Source: Loxodes magnus (taxonomy: Eukaryota; Ciliophora; Karyorelictea; Loxodida; Loxodidae). From it: a stretch of 64,000 bases of DNA. Position 1 is the stretch's first letter; each line of letters starts with the position of its first letter. Under the pieces are notes generated by a model, which was given only the letters and a program-made list of their open reading frames with translations, was not told the DNA's origin and did not search any database. The stretch is taken from contig CAMPDV010000896.1 of assembly GCA_946699065.1 (NCBI GenBank), positions 108,282 to 172,281 of the forward strand. The letters run 5' to 3'. Shown in pieces: positions 56,831-64,000 of this stretch. The translations under genes were made by a program, and so were the position numbers.

Positions 56831-57337
56831 ATGTAAGCGTTACCAAAATGCTTAATCTGCTTAGAAGATTACAACTTAACTAATGCTCTTCCAACTGTCT
56901 TACCTTGTGGACATATTTACTATGGTTTGTGCTTGAATGTTCAGTACTGATTATAAGGTATATAATATTGTCCTATTTGCTAAAAAGGATTCCATTTTAG
57001 ATTTGATGATGTTCCCTAAGAAAGTGATTTAATAAAAATGATATAAGAAAACAAATAACACTCATAAAAGATTTAAGATGTTAGATTGAAATTAAAAGAA
57101 ACCAAAAGCTAAATTAAGGAAAAATCTAAAACTATTACAACCAAACAATCTAAAATTACTGATACTCTCATACACTTCATACAATCAAATCTATTTATAC
57201 ATCAAGAAGCGTACTCTTTAACTACTTCAAATTTATATCAAATTATTAAGAAAATAAAGAATCTTTAGATTTAACAAGAAGAAGTAATTGAACTTCTATA
57301 TTTCCTTATTATAATATTTATTAAATTTCAAAATTGA
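56831..57337 (+). CDS. RING-finger protein (probable E3 ubiquitin ligase)
   Basis: ATG 56831 begins MQALPKCLICLEDYNL. The RING is CLIC, then LPCGHIYYGLC and YCPIC, i.e. C-X2-C, C-X-H, C and C-P-X-C with one unusual Gly before the third pair, and its inner Trp (QYW) is TGA. It occupies residues 7-56. A Lys/Gln-rich coiled coil follows (VRLKLKETKSQIKEKSK; TSNLYQIIKKIKNL). TGA at 57335 gives 168 residues and is used here, but the frame stays protein-like for another 70 codons (KALKFIQNDITQIRQKLQ) and then enters the family A element at 57557. RING domains recruit E2 enzymes; the substrate is unknown. Confidence 0.75.
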
Positions 57338-57556
57338 CAAATAAGAACTTAAAGGAACTATAATGGAAATAAAAAATTTATAAGCAATATAAGAAAATTT
57401 AGAATATAACTAGTAACTTTAATAGAAAAGGCATTAAAATTTATTTAAAATGATATCACATAAATAAGATAGAAACTATAAAATAATACAAGTTAAGAAG
57501 AATGGAAAATTATTTAGACAAATAAAGGTAAAAAAATTAATAAATAAATAAAAATT

Positions 57557-57957
57557 ATTATAGAGAGCGTAGCACCTCATTGGCGCGCAGCTCTTTCAAT
57601 ATTAATATTAAGAAAAAGTGTTCACATACTTCTTTTTGTCATTCCATTTGTTCAATGAGTCAAATCAGCTTCTCCAAATGGGGAATCTTCTTATTAAAAA
57701 TTATTCTAAAATATTGAGTCAAATGCTTCAATCTTCTTGAATAAAGTCCAAATAAGAGATAGTCATTAAGTCGGTAATTAGAAGACCCGTCAGTCAAATT
57801 TTCATACTGCTAGAGAGAACCTTCTGGGTAAGTTAGGTATGTCTCAACGGAGCTTATCCACCCTTCCCCGTGGTGGCATCTAGTGCGAGATTACTCGCAA
57901 TGCATTATACATTGCACCAGATTACCTACTAGTTTTTCTGACGCGGCCAACATCCAT
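57557..57957 (-). repeat. SINE-like element, family A copy
   Basis: Reverse orientation: hairpin gagagcgtagcacctcattg, gcgcgcagctctttc at the left, complete body, right end at gatgttggccgcgtcagaaa (minus strand). One of the best-preserved copies. It abuts the 3' part of the RING gene. Confidence 0.85.
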
Positions 57958-58071
57958 TTTATATAATAAAGCTTTAAAAAATCAAAGTTTATTCACCTTT
58001 CTGATTGATCTATTTAAAAATTAAGTTTACTTAATATATAAACATAGTAATTACGATAAATTTAAGTTTAA

Positions 58072-58746
58072 ATGATAATTCCTGTAGGCAATTAAAGTAT
58101 AGAATATTAAAATAAGTTATATTTAAATAGAGGATATAACTAGAATTTATAATAAGGATTGAAAGAAACCTAATAGTTTGATTATGAAGGTAATAGCATA
58201 AAACTTAGTGATCTAAATGGTGGAAGATATGGATTTGGAATAGCTTTAGCTTCAGAACATCTTTATGTAGTTGGAGGATTTACTAATAATTAGCAATTTC
58301 TATAATAAGACAAAAAGTTGAAGATAGGATTCTTAAATAAATGATAAAGCTTTTCTTAATTTCCATTCTAAATAACAGTTTAGACTTTGTTAGTAGATAA
58401 AGATGAATAAAATATTTATTCTCTTGGAGGATCAAATTTGAAATTCTAAACTTTAAAAGATATATGAAAGTATAATATATAGAATGATAGATGAACTAAG
58501 TTGGATTAAAATCTTCTTGAAGCTACTGTTTGACTTATAGTTTCTTTAGAGCCTTTTATCATATTTGGAGGTTTAAAAAACTGGTTAAAGAAAGATTTTT
58601 CAAGAAGATTTATAAAAGAAAAAAAGAATAATGATAATAAAGTTAAATTTATAAAGATGTTTCTGCTTTAACGGAGATGAAAATAAGAGATAACTATGGA
58701 TATATTTTACTTAAGAATAGAAAAGAATTTCAATAATGAGGATTGA
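58072..58746 (+). CDS. Short kelch-repeat protein
   Basis: ATG 58072 (MIIPVGNQSIEYQNKLYLN) to TGA 58744, 224 residues in one frame. Three kelch blades are visible: LSDLNGGRYGFGIA with LYVVGGFTNN, KDEQNIYSLGGSNL with DIWKYNIQNDRWTKL, and FIIFGGLKNW. Trp in DIW, DRW and ATVW are TGA or follow one, as the kelch pattern predicts. The C-terminal 50 residues are basic and carry no blade, so the propeller is incomplete, perhaps dimeric or truncated. It is not closely related to the 312-residue family. It starts 115 bp after a family A element. Confidence 0.8.
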
Positions 58747-58884
58747 TTTAGAAAAATTGAGTTATAGAAGTATTAAAATTCATAATTGATAAACATAATA
58801 ATATTTATATTATATGTATTATTAATATTATTTATAATAAATATAGTTTCATATAATTATGATAATAATATAAACTAACTGTCA

Positions 58885-59430
58885 ATATAAATGTTTACCT
58901 TCTTCAGGGATTTTGACCTGATTGGGAGGCCCATCAAGTTTTACGTGGCAGGGTTTCACGACCTTTTTTGTTAGGAAGGTTAACCAACTTGCTCTCTCTA
59001 AGTTTTGCCATTAAAATATTCTTTTCTTGTAAATTCCTCTCTTGTTATTCACAGTCTTGAGATCTGCCTTAGAGTTTTTTCTTCTCTTACTTGAAGGTTT
59101 TTAAAGTCTTTACAGTTTCTAATTAAGTGTTATGTTGATTTGCAATATCAACATCTTTTTCTGACTACTTGCTTTTTTTGTCTCATGATAAGGATTCTTT
59201 CTATTTTATCTAATCTTTCAGAAATTCTTTATTTTTTTTCCTCTTAAGTTGAGGCAATATTTTGTTATTAGATTTGAAGAAGTGACTACTAGTATTCAGG
59301 GTTTTCTATCTACATTGGTACTACTTAACTAGATGGTTGCTAGGACTGTAATCATATTTATTCTCTTGCTATGTGCTTATTTGTGACAAGTAAAGTCTTT
59401 AATTGGTCGAGTTCTTAAATTAAATTTAAA
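58885..59430 (-). mobile_element. Gag-like ORF segment with intact CCHC knuckle
   Basis: On the minus strand a frame from about 59430 gives LIQELDQLKTLL, a Gln/Ser/Pro linker with VVPMQIENPEY (compare PMEIE), a coiled coil (RISERLDKIERILIM), then CWYCKSTQHLIRNC, a perfect C-X2-C-X4-H-X4-C, and the tail FKNLQVREEKTLRQISRLW, very like the copy at 16430. No start codon is clear, because the segment begins exactly where the LINE fragment at 59431-60522 ends, in the same orientation. The end near 58885 is undefined. Confidence 0.65.
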
Positions 59431-60522
59431 CTAAAAGAGTTTTTTGACGTCTTTAATTGCAAGAATTGCTTCTTTCTATTCATCTTTAGCTTCTTCCTTT
59501 TTTGCTTTCTCCATTTCTAGAATCTCAAGTCTCCTTGTCATTAGTTTCTTGTGAAAGTCTAAATACTCCAATTTAGGCCTTGAAAATGAGTTTAGATATT
59601 CTTGATCGAATAGTATAAGGGGCCTTAAGTCATAATTTCCGATCTTTTCCGATAATAAATTCATTGTGTTTAAATAATACACACATTTAAAGATATTCTC
59701 GAAAGTCTCATACTCTCCACACATACAATAGGGATTATCAATGGGGTAATGACGATCTTAAAGATCCTTACAAAAATTATAAGTTTAGGTTCTAAGTCTA
59801 TACATCCTGATAATTTTTCGTCTATACTATTTGTTTAATTTCGTATAAGTAATTTGTGGAAATTGTTAAAGATTACCAAATTATTCAATATACTTTAGCT
59901 GTTTTCATTCTCATAAATTTTTAGTAGCTACTTTATAAAAATATTGTTGTATTTTTTCTCATATGTTTAGTAAATGTTTTAAGATTGAAATTATTCTATT
60001 AATTCTGCAGATCGATATTATAAAGGTCTGATAATTGCTACACTTAATCGTAGTGTTGAAATCCTTTTTTCCATATATTAATGAAAAGAGAGCCTATTGT
60101 TGATCTTGGAAAATCAATACTTTCTTATTTCATTTTATAGTAGAATCTGAAGAATTTTATAGCCTTAATATGCTTAAAAGGTAATCAATTCAGGTCTATA
60201 TAACATGATTCATTAAATGTTGAAATTGCTACTTAACAAGCTTTTCTTGAAATTAATCTCATGCTTGATTCAATTCTGTTCAGAACTCCAGTTACTCCTT
60301 TTTGAATACTTCATGGTGCTAAGTCTCCTCCATATTCTGCTTTAGGTAATGTAAGTTCTATATAGCAATACTCATTTAAAGTATGTTCAGGTGCTTAAAT
60401 GACTTTTCTTGCTATCAATCTCATGCTTTTATCAATTTTATTTAATGTTGCAGTAATTCCATTTTAGATAGATCAAGATACCAATTCTCCTCCATATTGT
60501 TATACTTGGCTATTTTAAATAA
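59431..60522 (-). mobile_element. Non-LTR retrotransposon (LINE) fragment with an internal tandem duplication
   Basis: Sister of the plus-strand copy at 19504-20531. The minus strand reads EYGGDLAPWSIQKGVTGVLN, DLNWLPFKHI and a terminal YCMCGEYETFENIFKC, with its CxxC intact, unlike the other copy. The last 83 codons are open even in the standard code. At its 5' end a diverged extra copy of the first segment precedes it (QYGGELVSWSIQNGITATLN, 60510-60350). Between the two ends the frame shifts at least once (about 60070-59760). No catalytic YxDD region, so 5'-truncated and dead. It fixes the family 3' end at about 59431. Confidence 0.75.
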
Positions 60523-60661
60523 ATATTATATTTGTCTAGATTTAAGACAAAAAAGAATTTAAAAATGGTTATATCAGCGATAAAGTAATTATAAGTGTAA
60601 ATAATTAAAATAAATTAAGTTATTTAAATTGTTTTGAAATTTAGTAAGGGAAATTATTAAA

Positions 60662-61626
60662 ATGAGCTACTTTAATACAAAAATTATTTAAGTAAGTTAT
60701 AAAATTAAAAATGGAGAAAAAAGAAATACAATTTACTAAAAAAAGCTTGCTTTTACGAAAAATCTTAAGATAACGAAAAGATTTCTTGGAACAATACCAC
60801 TTCTTCTATTTAAATATGAAATATTACCAAATTTATGCTTCTAAAAACTTGTTAATAAGATCAATTACGATAAAAGCAAAGGTATTTCTTTAATATTTTT
60901 AGACTAATCCCTTACTGGGCACTTCTCATATGTTTACTCGGTAGTTATTTCCCCTGATTAGAAATAAATTGTATCAGCATCTTACGATAAAACGATAAAG
61001 ATCTGAGATTTTCATATTGGTTTTCTCTTAAAAAATTTGACTGGACATAATTCTTACGTTTACTAGGTAGTTATCTCTGCTGACTAGAAATAAATTGTAT
61101 CTAGCTCTGCAGACTCCTCAATAAATATCTGGAATTTCTAGACTGGTGCTCTCCTAAGAACTTTGATTAGACACTGCTCATCTATTTACTAGGTAATTAT
61201 GAGTCCTGATTAGAAATGAATAATTTCAGCATCTAACGATAAAACAATAAAGATCTGGGATTTCCTTTCTGGTCAGCTTGAACGAACTCTTTCTAGGCAC
61301 TCTAGCTCAGTTTTTTCAGTAATTGTGTCTTAGGATAATAGGTATATAATATCGGGTTCCTATGACAATTCAATTAAGATATGGGACTTCTCTACTGGTT
61401 GGCTAGTTTGTACTCTTCAAGGGTATATAGAATTATATAAAGTATTTAACTTAGTACTGATTCTAGCGTTATATTTTCTGGTTCTTATGATTAAACAATC
61501 AAGATAAGGAACTTTATAATGGGCGAATATATCCAGACTCTTTAAAAGAATAAATCATCAATAGAATCTATAGAATTAAGTAGTGACAATAGATGGTTAG
61601 TATCTGGAGATTAGGATAGTATGTGA
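60662..61626 (+). CDS. WD40-repeat protein with one frame break in the fifth repeat
   Basis: ATG 60662 (preceded by an in-frame TGA at 60635) gives an N-terminal domain of about 85 residues, then five to six WD40 repeats: LTGHFSYVYS, SPDQKQIVSASYDKTIKIW (Trp TGA), SSADSSINIW, SASNDKTIKIWDF, SGSYDNSIKIWDF. After TLQG (about 61420) the frame must shift by one base to continue as QSIQLSTDSSVIFSGSYDQT and SSDNRWLVSGDQDSM, ending at TGA 61624. Repeat length is kept if one base is missing; removing a 32-nt gtatat...acttag segment also restores the frame but shortens the repeat. WD40 propellers are protein scaffolds; partners unknown. Confidence 0.8.
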
Positions 61627-61820
61627 GAAAGTAGAGAATTGCAAGTTGCGAATTAGAGATAAACTAATTTAAGACTAATTTTATTTTACAATTTAGTAGT
61701 TAATAATAAAAACTAAACGAAGCTAAGTAATACATTTTAAATTGCTTAATATTTTAAAAAGATTAAAGTTCTCCATTTTTTTAATTAAAGGAAAATATCG
61801 ATTATGTTTACGTGTATTAT

Positions 61821-62348
61821 TCATATTTATTTTAAAAGATAATTATACAGATTAGTTTTTTGTATTATGAGATATTAAGTTTCTAATAGAGATTGATTTA
61901 GATCATGTTTTTGTATATTTAGAAATTTATATAAATTTTTTGGGCTTTTTCTATTTAGTTGATAAATATGAATATTTCTTAGTTTTTTTTTAAGTTTCAA
62001 AGTCTTTTCCATTATCGTTTCAAAGCAAGTTGAAATTTTTTTTAATTAAAATAACACTGTAATCAGATTTAACAAGGTCTATAATTGATTGATTATTATA
62101 AAGTCAGGTTTAGCTCTTTTTTACTGTTCTTAGGTTCTAATGAATTTCTCGAAGATGGCGGAACCTCATTTTATATCTTTTACATTTTGATATTTCTTTT
62201 GTAAATTGATTCTAAATATTATAAGTTTATTAACAAGCATATTTATAGAATTCCTATTACTTTGAAAAATGTTGTCTAACTTAAAAACACTTCTAAAATA
62301 ATCTCTTTTAAAGTCTATTATTAGAATGACAGAAAGTATAACTTTCAT
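61821..62348 (-). CDS. Hypothetical protein whose 5' half is duplicated at the window end
   Basis: ATG 62348-62346 (MKVILSVILIIDFKRDYFRS) to TGA 61823-61821, 175 residues, basic and helix-rich (NSINMLVNKLIIFRINLQKK; FIIINQLQTLLNLITVLF; EKTLKLKKKLRNIHIYQLN). One internal TGA (KDIKW) is read as Trp. The first 60 codons are open in any code. It converges with the WD40 gene. Bases 62047-62346 are repeated perfectly at 63701-64000, where the copy is cut off by a family C element. No domain recognised. Confidence 0.55.
62047..62346. repeat. Perfect 300-bp direct repeat, left copy
   Basis: Identical over its whole visible length to 63701-64000, offset 1,654 bp. It includes the 5' half of the hypothetical gene. 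The true length is unknown because the right copy runs off the window. Confidence 0.95.
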
Positions 62349-62421
62349 TTTATAAAGTAAACTAGTTTATGTCAGAGAACTACAGTAAGGTTTTTAAGTG
62401 AAGTAAAGCATATAAAATTAA

Positions 62422-62502
62422 GACACTATGGCCGAGTGGTTAAGGCGACAGACTTGAAATCTGTTGGGTTCTCCCGCGCAGGTTCAAATCCTGCTGGTGT
62501 CG
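62422..62502 (+). tRNA. tRNA-Ser (TGA)
   Basis: An 81-nt type II tRNA: acceptor GACACTA/TGGTGTC, D-arm TGGCCGAGTGGTTAAGGC, anticodon stem CAGAC/GTCTG-like with loop containing TGA (reads UCA), variable arm TGGGTTCTCCCGCGC, T-arm GCAGGTTCAAATCCTGC. First of three tRNA genes within 370 bp. Confidence 0.95.
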
Positions 62503-62562
62503 TTTTTAGTAAACTCTTAATAAAAAATGATACTTATTGTAGTGAAACAATTAATTATAGAT

Positions 62563-62635
62563 GCCCTTGTAGCCTAATGGATAAGGCGCTTCCCTCCTAA
62601 GGAAGAGATTGCGGGTTCAAGTCCCGTCAAGGGTG
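62563..62635 (+). tRNA. tRNA-Arg (CCT)
   Basis: A 73-nt cloverleaf: acceptor GCCCTTG/CAAGGGT, D-arm TAGCCTAATGGATAAGGC, anticodon stem CTTCC/GGAAG with loop CTCCTAA (anticodon CCT, reads AGG), T-arm TGCGGGTTCAAGTCCCGT. A T-run follows as terminator. Confidence 0.95.
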
Positions 62636-62703
62636 TTTTTTTATATAAAATTTAAATATTTTGTTAATGAATATATTGATTGCTTAAGTCATATAAAAAA
62701 AGA

Positions 62704-62783
62704 TGACAGTGGTGGGATTTGAACCCACGCCCCGAAAGACTAGCGCCTAAAGCTAGCGCCTTGGACCACTCGGCCACACTGTC
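62704..62783 (-). tRNA. tRNA-Leu (TAG)
   Basis: Reverse-strand 80-nt type II tRNA: acceptor GACAGTG/CACTGTC, D-arm TGGCCGAGTGGTCCAAGG, anticodon stem CTAGC/GCTAG with loop TTTAGGC (anticodon TAG, reads CUA), variable arm TCTTTCGGGG. Almost the same body as tRNA-Leu(AAG) at 16294. The anticodon change and a few substitutions separate them. Confidence 0.95.
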
Positions 62784-62789
62784 TTACCA

Positions 62790-63095
62790 ATATAGTGAGA
62801 AGAAAGAAATAAAAAGTCTAAACTTTTTTAATGAGAATGATATTTTGTTGATGTGATAAACCTTAAGAAATGTTTCATTTTTAAGAAACATTTTTTTTAA
62901 ATCTTTTTATTTCATTGAACAGCATTTACTATTCTTTTTTTGCTTCATATTAGCTCCAAAAACAAGTTTTTAAAACTATTAAATAATATAAAAGTTTTAT
63001 TGTTTTCTTTATTTACTTTTTTAAATATTTTTTTTGATCTTCTATTTCCTTCTTAAATTCTCTTTTTCATTAGATTCGAAAACAACAAGAATATT
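62790..63095. other. AT-rich spacer
   Basis: Contains a short inverted repeat aagaaatgttt / aaacattt around 62867-62891. Otherwise nothing recognised. Confidence 0.4.
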
Positions 63096-63096
63096 T

Positions 63097-63136
63097 TTAT
63101 GAAGAGCGCACTTTTTTCGTGCTCAGCTCTTTGCAT
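63097..63136 (-). repeat. Hairpin related to the shared terminal module
   Basis: gaagagcgcacttttttcgt, gctcagctcttt forms a hairpin and resembles the reversed terminal hairpin of the SINE-like families (agagcgcgtagcac...gcagctctttc), in shortened form and without a recognisable body. Confidence 0.45.
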
Positions 63137-63139
63137 TTA

Positions 63140-63440
63140 TATATGTTCGTTGCTTCAAGTATAGAAGGTCTTTCCTTATTAGTTACATATCTTGCTCATT
63201 TTCCTCTATTTTATCTCTTGTTCTTCTATCATCGCTTTAATAGATTTTTATTGCTTAATATGTTTTTTCTTACATATTTTACTAATTTTAATTTCTAATT
63301 CTTTTCTTCTTTAACAAGCTTTTTTATACTCATAAAAATTATCCTTTTCCTGCTCTATATTCTTTCCTATTTATTTTTTTCATTCAAATTTCTTTTCTAT
63401 ATTTTCCTTTTTTCTAATGAATCTTTGATATAATCTTTTA
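63140..63440 (-). other. Coding-like coiled-coil segment, interrupted by a family C element
   Basis: The minus strand is very purine-rich and gives a heptad-like frame (KKENIEKKFEWKKQIGKNIE; KACQRRKELEIKISKICKK) with no start or stop visible. Upstream on the same strand the family C element (63454) cuts it off. Probably a fragment of a gene or retroelement coil. Confidence 0.4.
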
Positions 63441-63453
63441 TTATATCATTTAA

Positions 63454-63690
63454 ATAGGGTGCAAACCCCTTTCCTTCGGATGCTGCTTGGAGGCAAGGCA
63501 ACAAAAAATTAGCGCGGAGGATAAATCGGAGGAAGAGAAACCAAGAGAAAGAAGATGCGACAAGCTGGAGAACTCTGAATGCCAGGAGGAAACTTTCTTC
63601 ATCATAGGAAATATACCCGTAATCGCATCCTATGCTTTGGAAGGAAAAATTACAGGGACGTACAGGAAGAGGATAGAATAAAAAAATGTT
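63454..63690 (+). repeat. SINE-like element, family C copy
   Basis: Begins gggtgcaaacccctttcctt, cggatgctgcttggagg and follows the order of 8776 and 24018 with two internal deletions. It ends ttcgacatgaaataaaataa, which merges into the right copy of the 300-bp direct repeat. Frames open in the standard code on both strands here are not conserved in the other copies. Confidence 0.75.
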
Positions 63691-63700
63691 CGACATGAAA

Positions 63701-64000
63701 TAAAATAACACTGTAATCAGATTTAACAAGGTCTATAATTGATTGATTATTATAAAGTCAGGTTTAGCTCTTTTTTACTGTTCTTAGGTTCTAATGAATT
63801 TCTCGAAGATGGCGGAACCTCATTTTATATCTTTTACATTTTGATATTTCTTTTGTAAATTGATTCTAAATATTATAAGTTTATTAACAAGCATATTTAT
63901 AGAATTCCTATTACTTTGAAAAATGTTGTCTAACTTAAAAACACTTCTAAAATAATCTCTTTTAAAGTCTATTATTAGAATGACAGAAAGTATAACTTTC
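63701..64000. repeat. Perfect 300-bp direct repeat, right copy (truncated by window end)
   Basis: Identical to 62047-62346. Its left end joins the AT-rich tail of a family C element through a short shared taaaataa. It carries codons of the hypothetical gene at 61821-62348 up to, but not including, the ATG. Confidence 0.95.

Noticed and set aside
12703-57957. CRISPR-like array made of the family A repeats
   Set aside because: Copies are about 380 bp, kilobases apart and in both orientations; there are no spacers of uniform size.
63397-63729. A 110-codon standard-code ORF on the minus strand
   Set aside because: It runs through three unrelated sequences: the 300-bp repeat, the family C element and a coil fragment.
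62047-64000. LTR retrotransposon flanked by 300-bp direct repeats
   Set aside because: The repeats contain coding sequence of a gene, and the interior holds tRNA genes and a SINE, with no gag or pol.
1-64000. Standard ciliate code with TGA as the only stop and never sense (table 6), Euplotes code (TGA Cys) or Blepharisma code (TGA Trp, TAA/TAG stop)
   Set aside because: In-frame TGA at Trp positions rules out table 6; abundant in-frame TAA/TAG rules out the other two; the conserved residues fit Trp, not Cys.
1-64000. Organellar or bacterial origin
   Set aside because: B-box, kelch, RING and WD40 scaffold genes, LINE fragments and isolated tRNA genes fit a eukaryotic nuclear genome; no ribosomal or respiratory gene cluster is present.

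Overview
The window looks like nuclear DNA of a ciliate that has reassigned all three stop codons, most like a karyorelict (Loxodes/Parduczia type, NCBI table 27) or Condylostoma (table 28). It is very AT-rich, with small GC-richer islands. Read with TAA and TAG as glutamine, many long proteins appear: kelch, WD40, RING, B-box and multi-pass membrane proteins. In these same proteins TGA falls at positions where the family has tryptophan (kelch blades, the B-box), yet at least ten of the genes also end at TGA. TGA therefore seems to mean both Trp and stop. Because only TGA can close a frame, wrong frames also stay open, so open length alone is weak evidence. I relied on domains, paralogue comparison, frame continuity and purine-rich coding strands.

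Layout. 1-1037: 3' end of a kelch/Cys-rich membrane protein. About 3.2-7.0 kb: tRNA-Val, SINE-like islands, a kelch gene on the minus strand and a coding-like stretch. 7.0-13.6 kb: relics of a gag-like ORF, a multi-pass membrane protein (9.5-10.8 kb) and more islands. 14.9-18.5 kb: a kelch gene, tRNA-Leu(AAG) and a gag-like ORF with an intact zinc knuckle. 19.5-23 kb: LINE reverse-transcriptase tail, unresolved coding and a gag relic. 25.6-36 kb: kelch gene, small spliced gene, WD40 relic, B-box/kelch gene and gag relics. 37.4-43.3 kb: gag relics, a hypothetical gene and a kelch gene with a frameshift. 44.8-53.0 kb: hypothetical gene, PH-like gene, the complete kelch/Cys-rich receptor-like gene (47.4-51.2 kb) and another hypothetical gene. 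54.5-58.7 kb: gag relic, hypothetical gene, RING gene and small kelch gene. 58.9-62.3 kb: gag knuckle and LINE tail on the minus strand, a WD40 gene and a hypothetical gene. 62.4-64.0 kb: three tRNA genes and a perfect 300-bp direct repeat running off the window.

The host-like genes are mostly interaction scaffolds (four kelch paralogues of about 312 residues, a B-box/kelch protein, RING, WD40) and membrane proteins. They do not form an operon or pathway. Between them lie many short interspersed elements (families A-F here) that often share one terminal hairpin, and broken pieces of non-LTR retrotransposons: reverse-transcriptase C-termini and gag-like ORFs with a CCHC knuckle. No rRNA, CRISPR array, plasmid or phage feature was seen.
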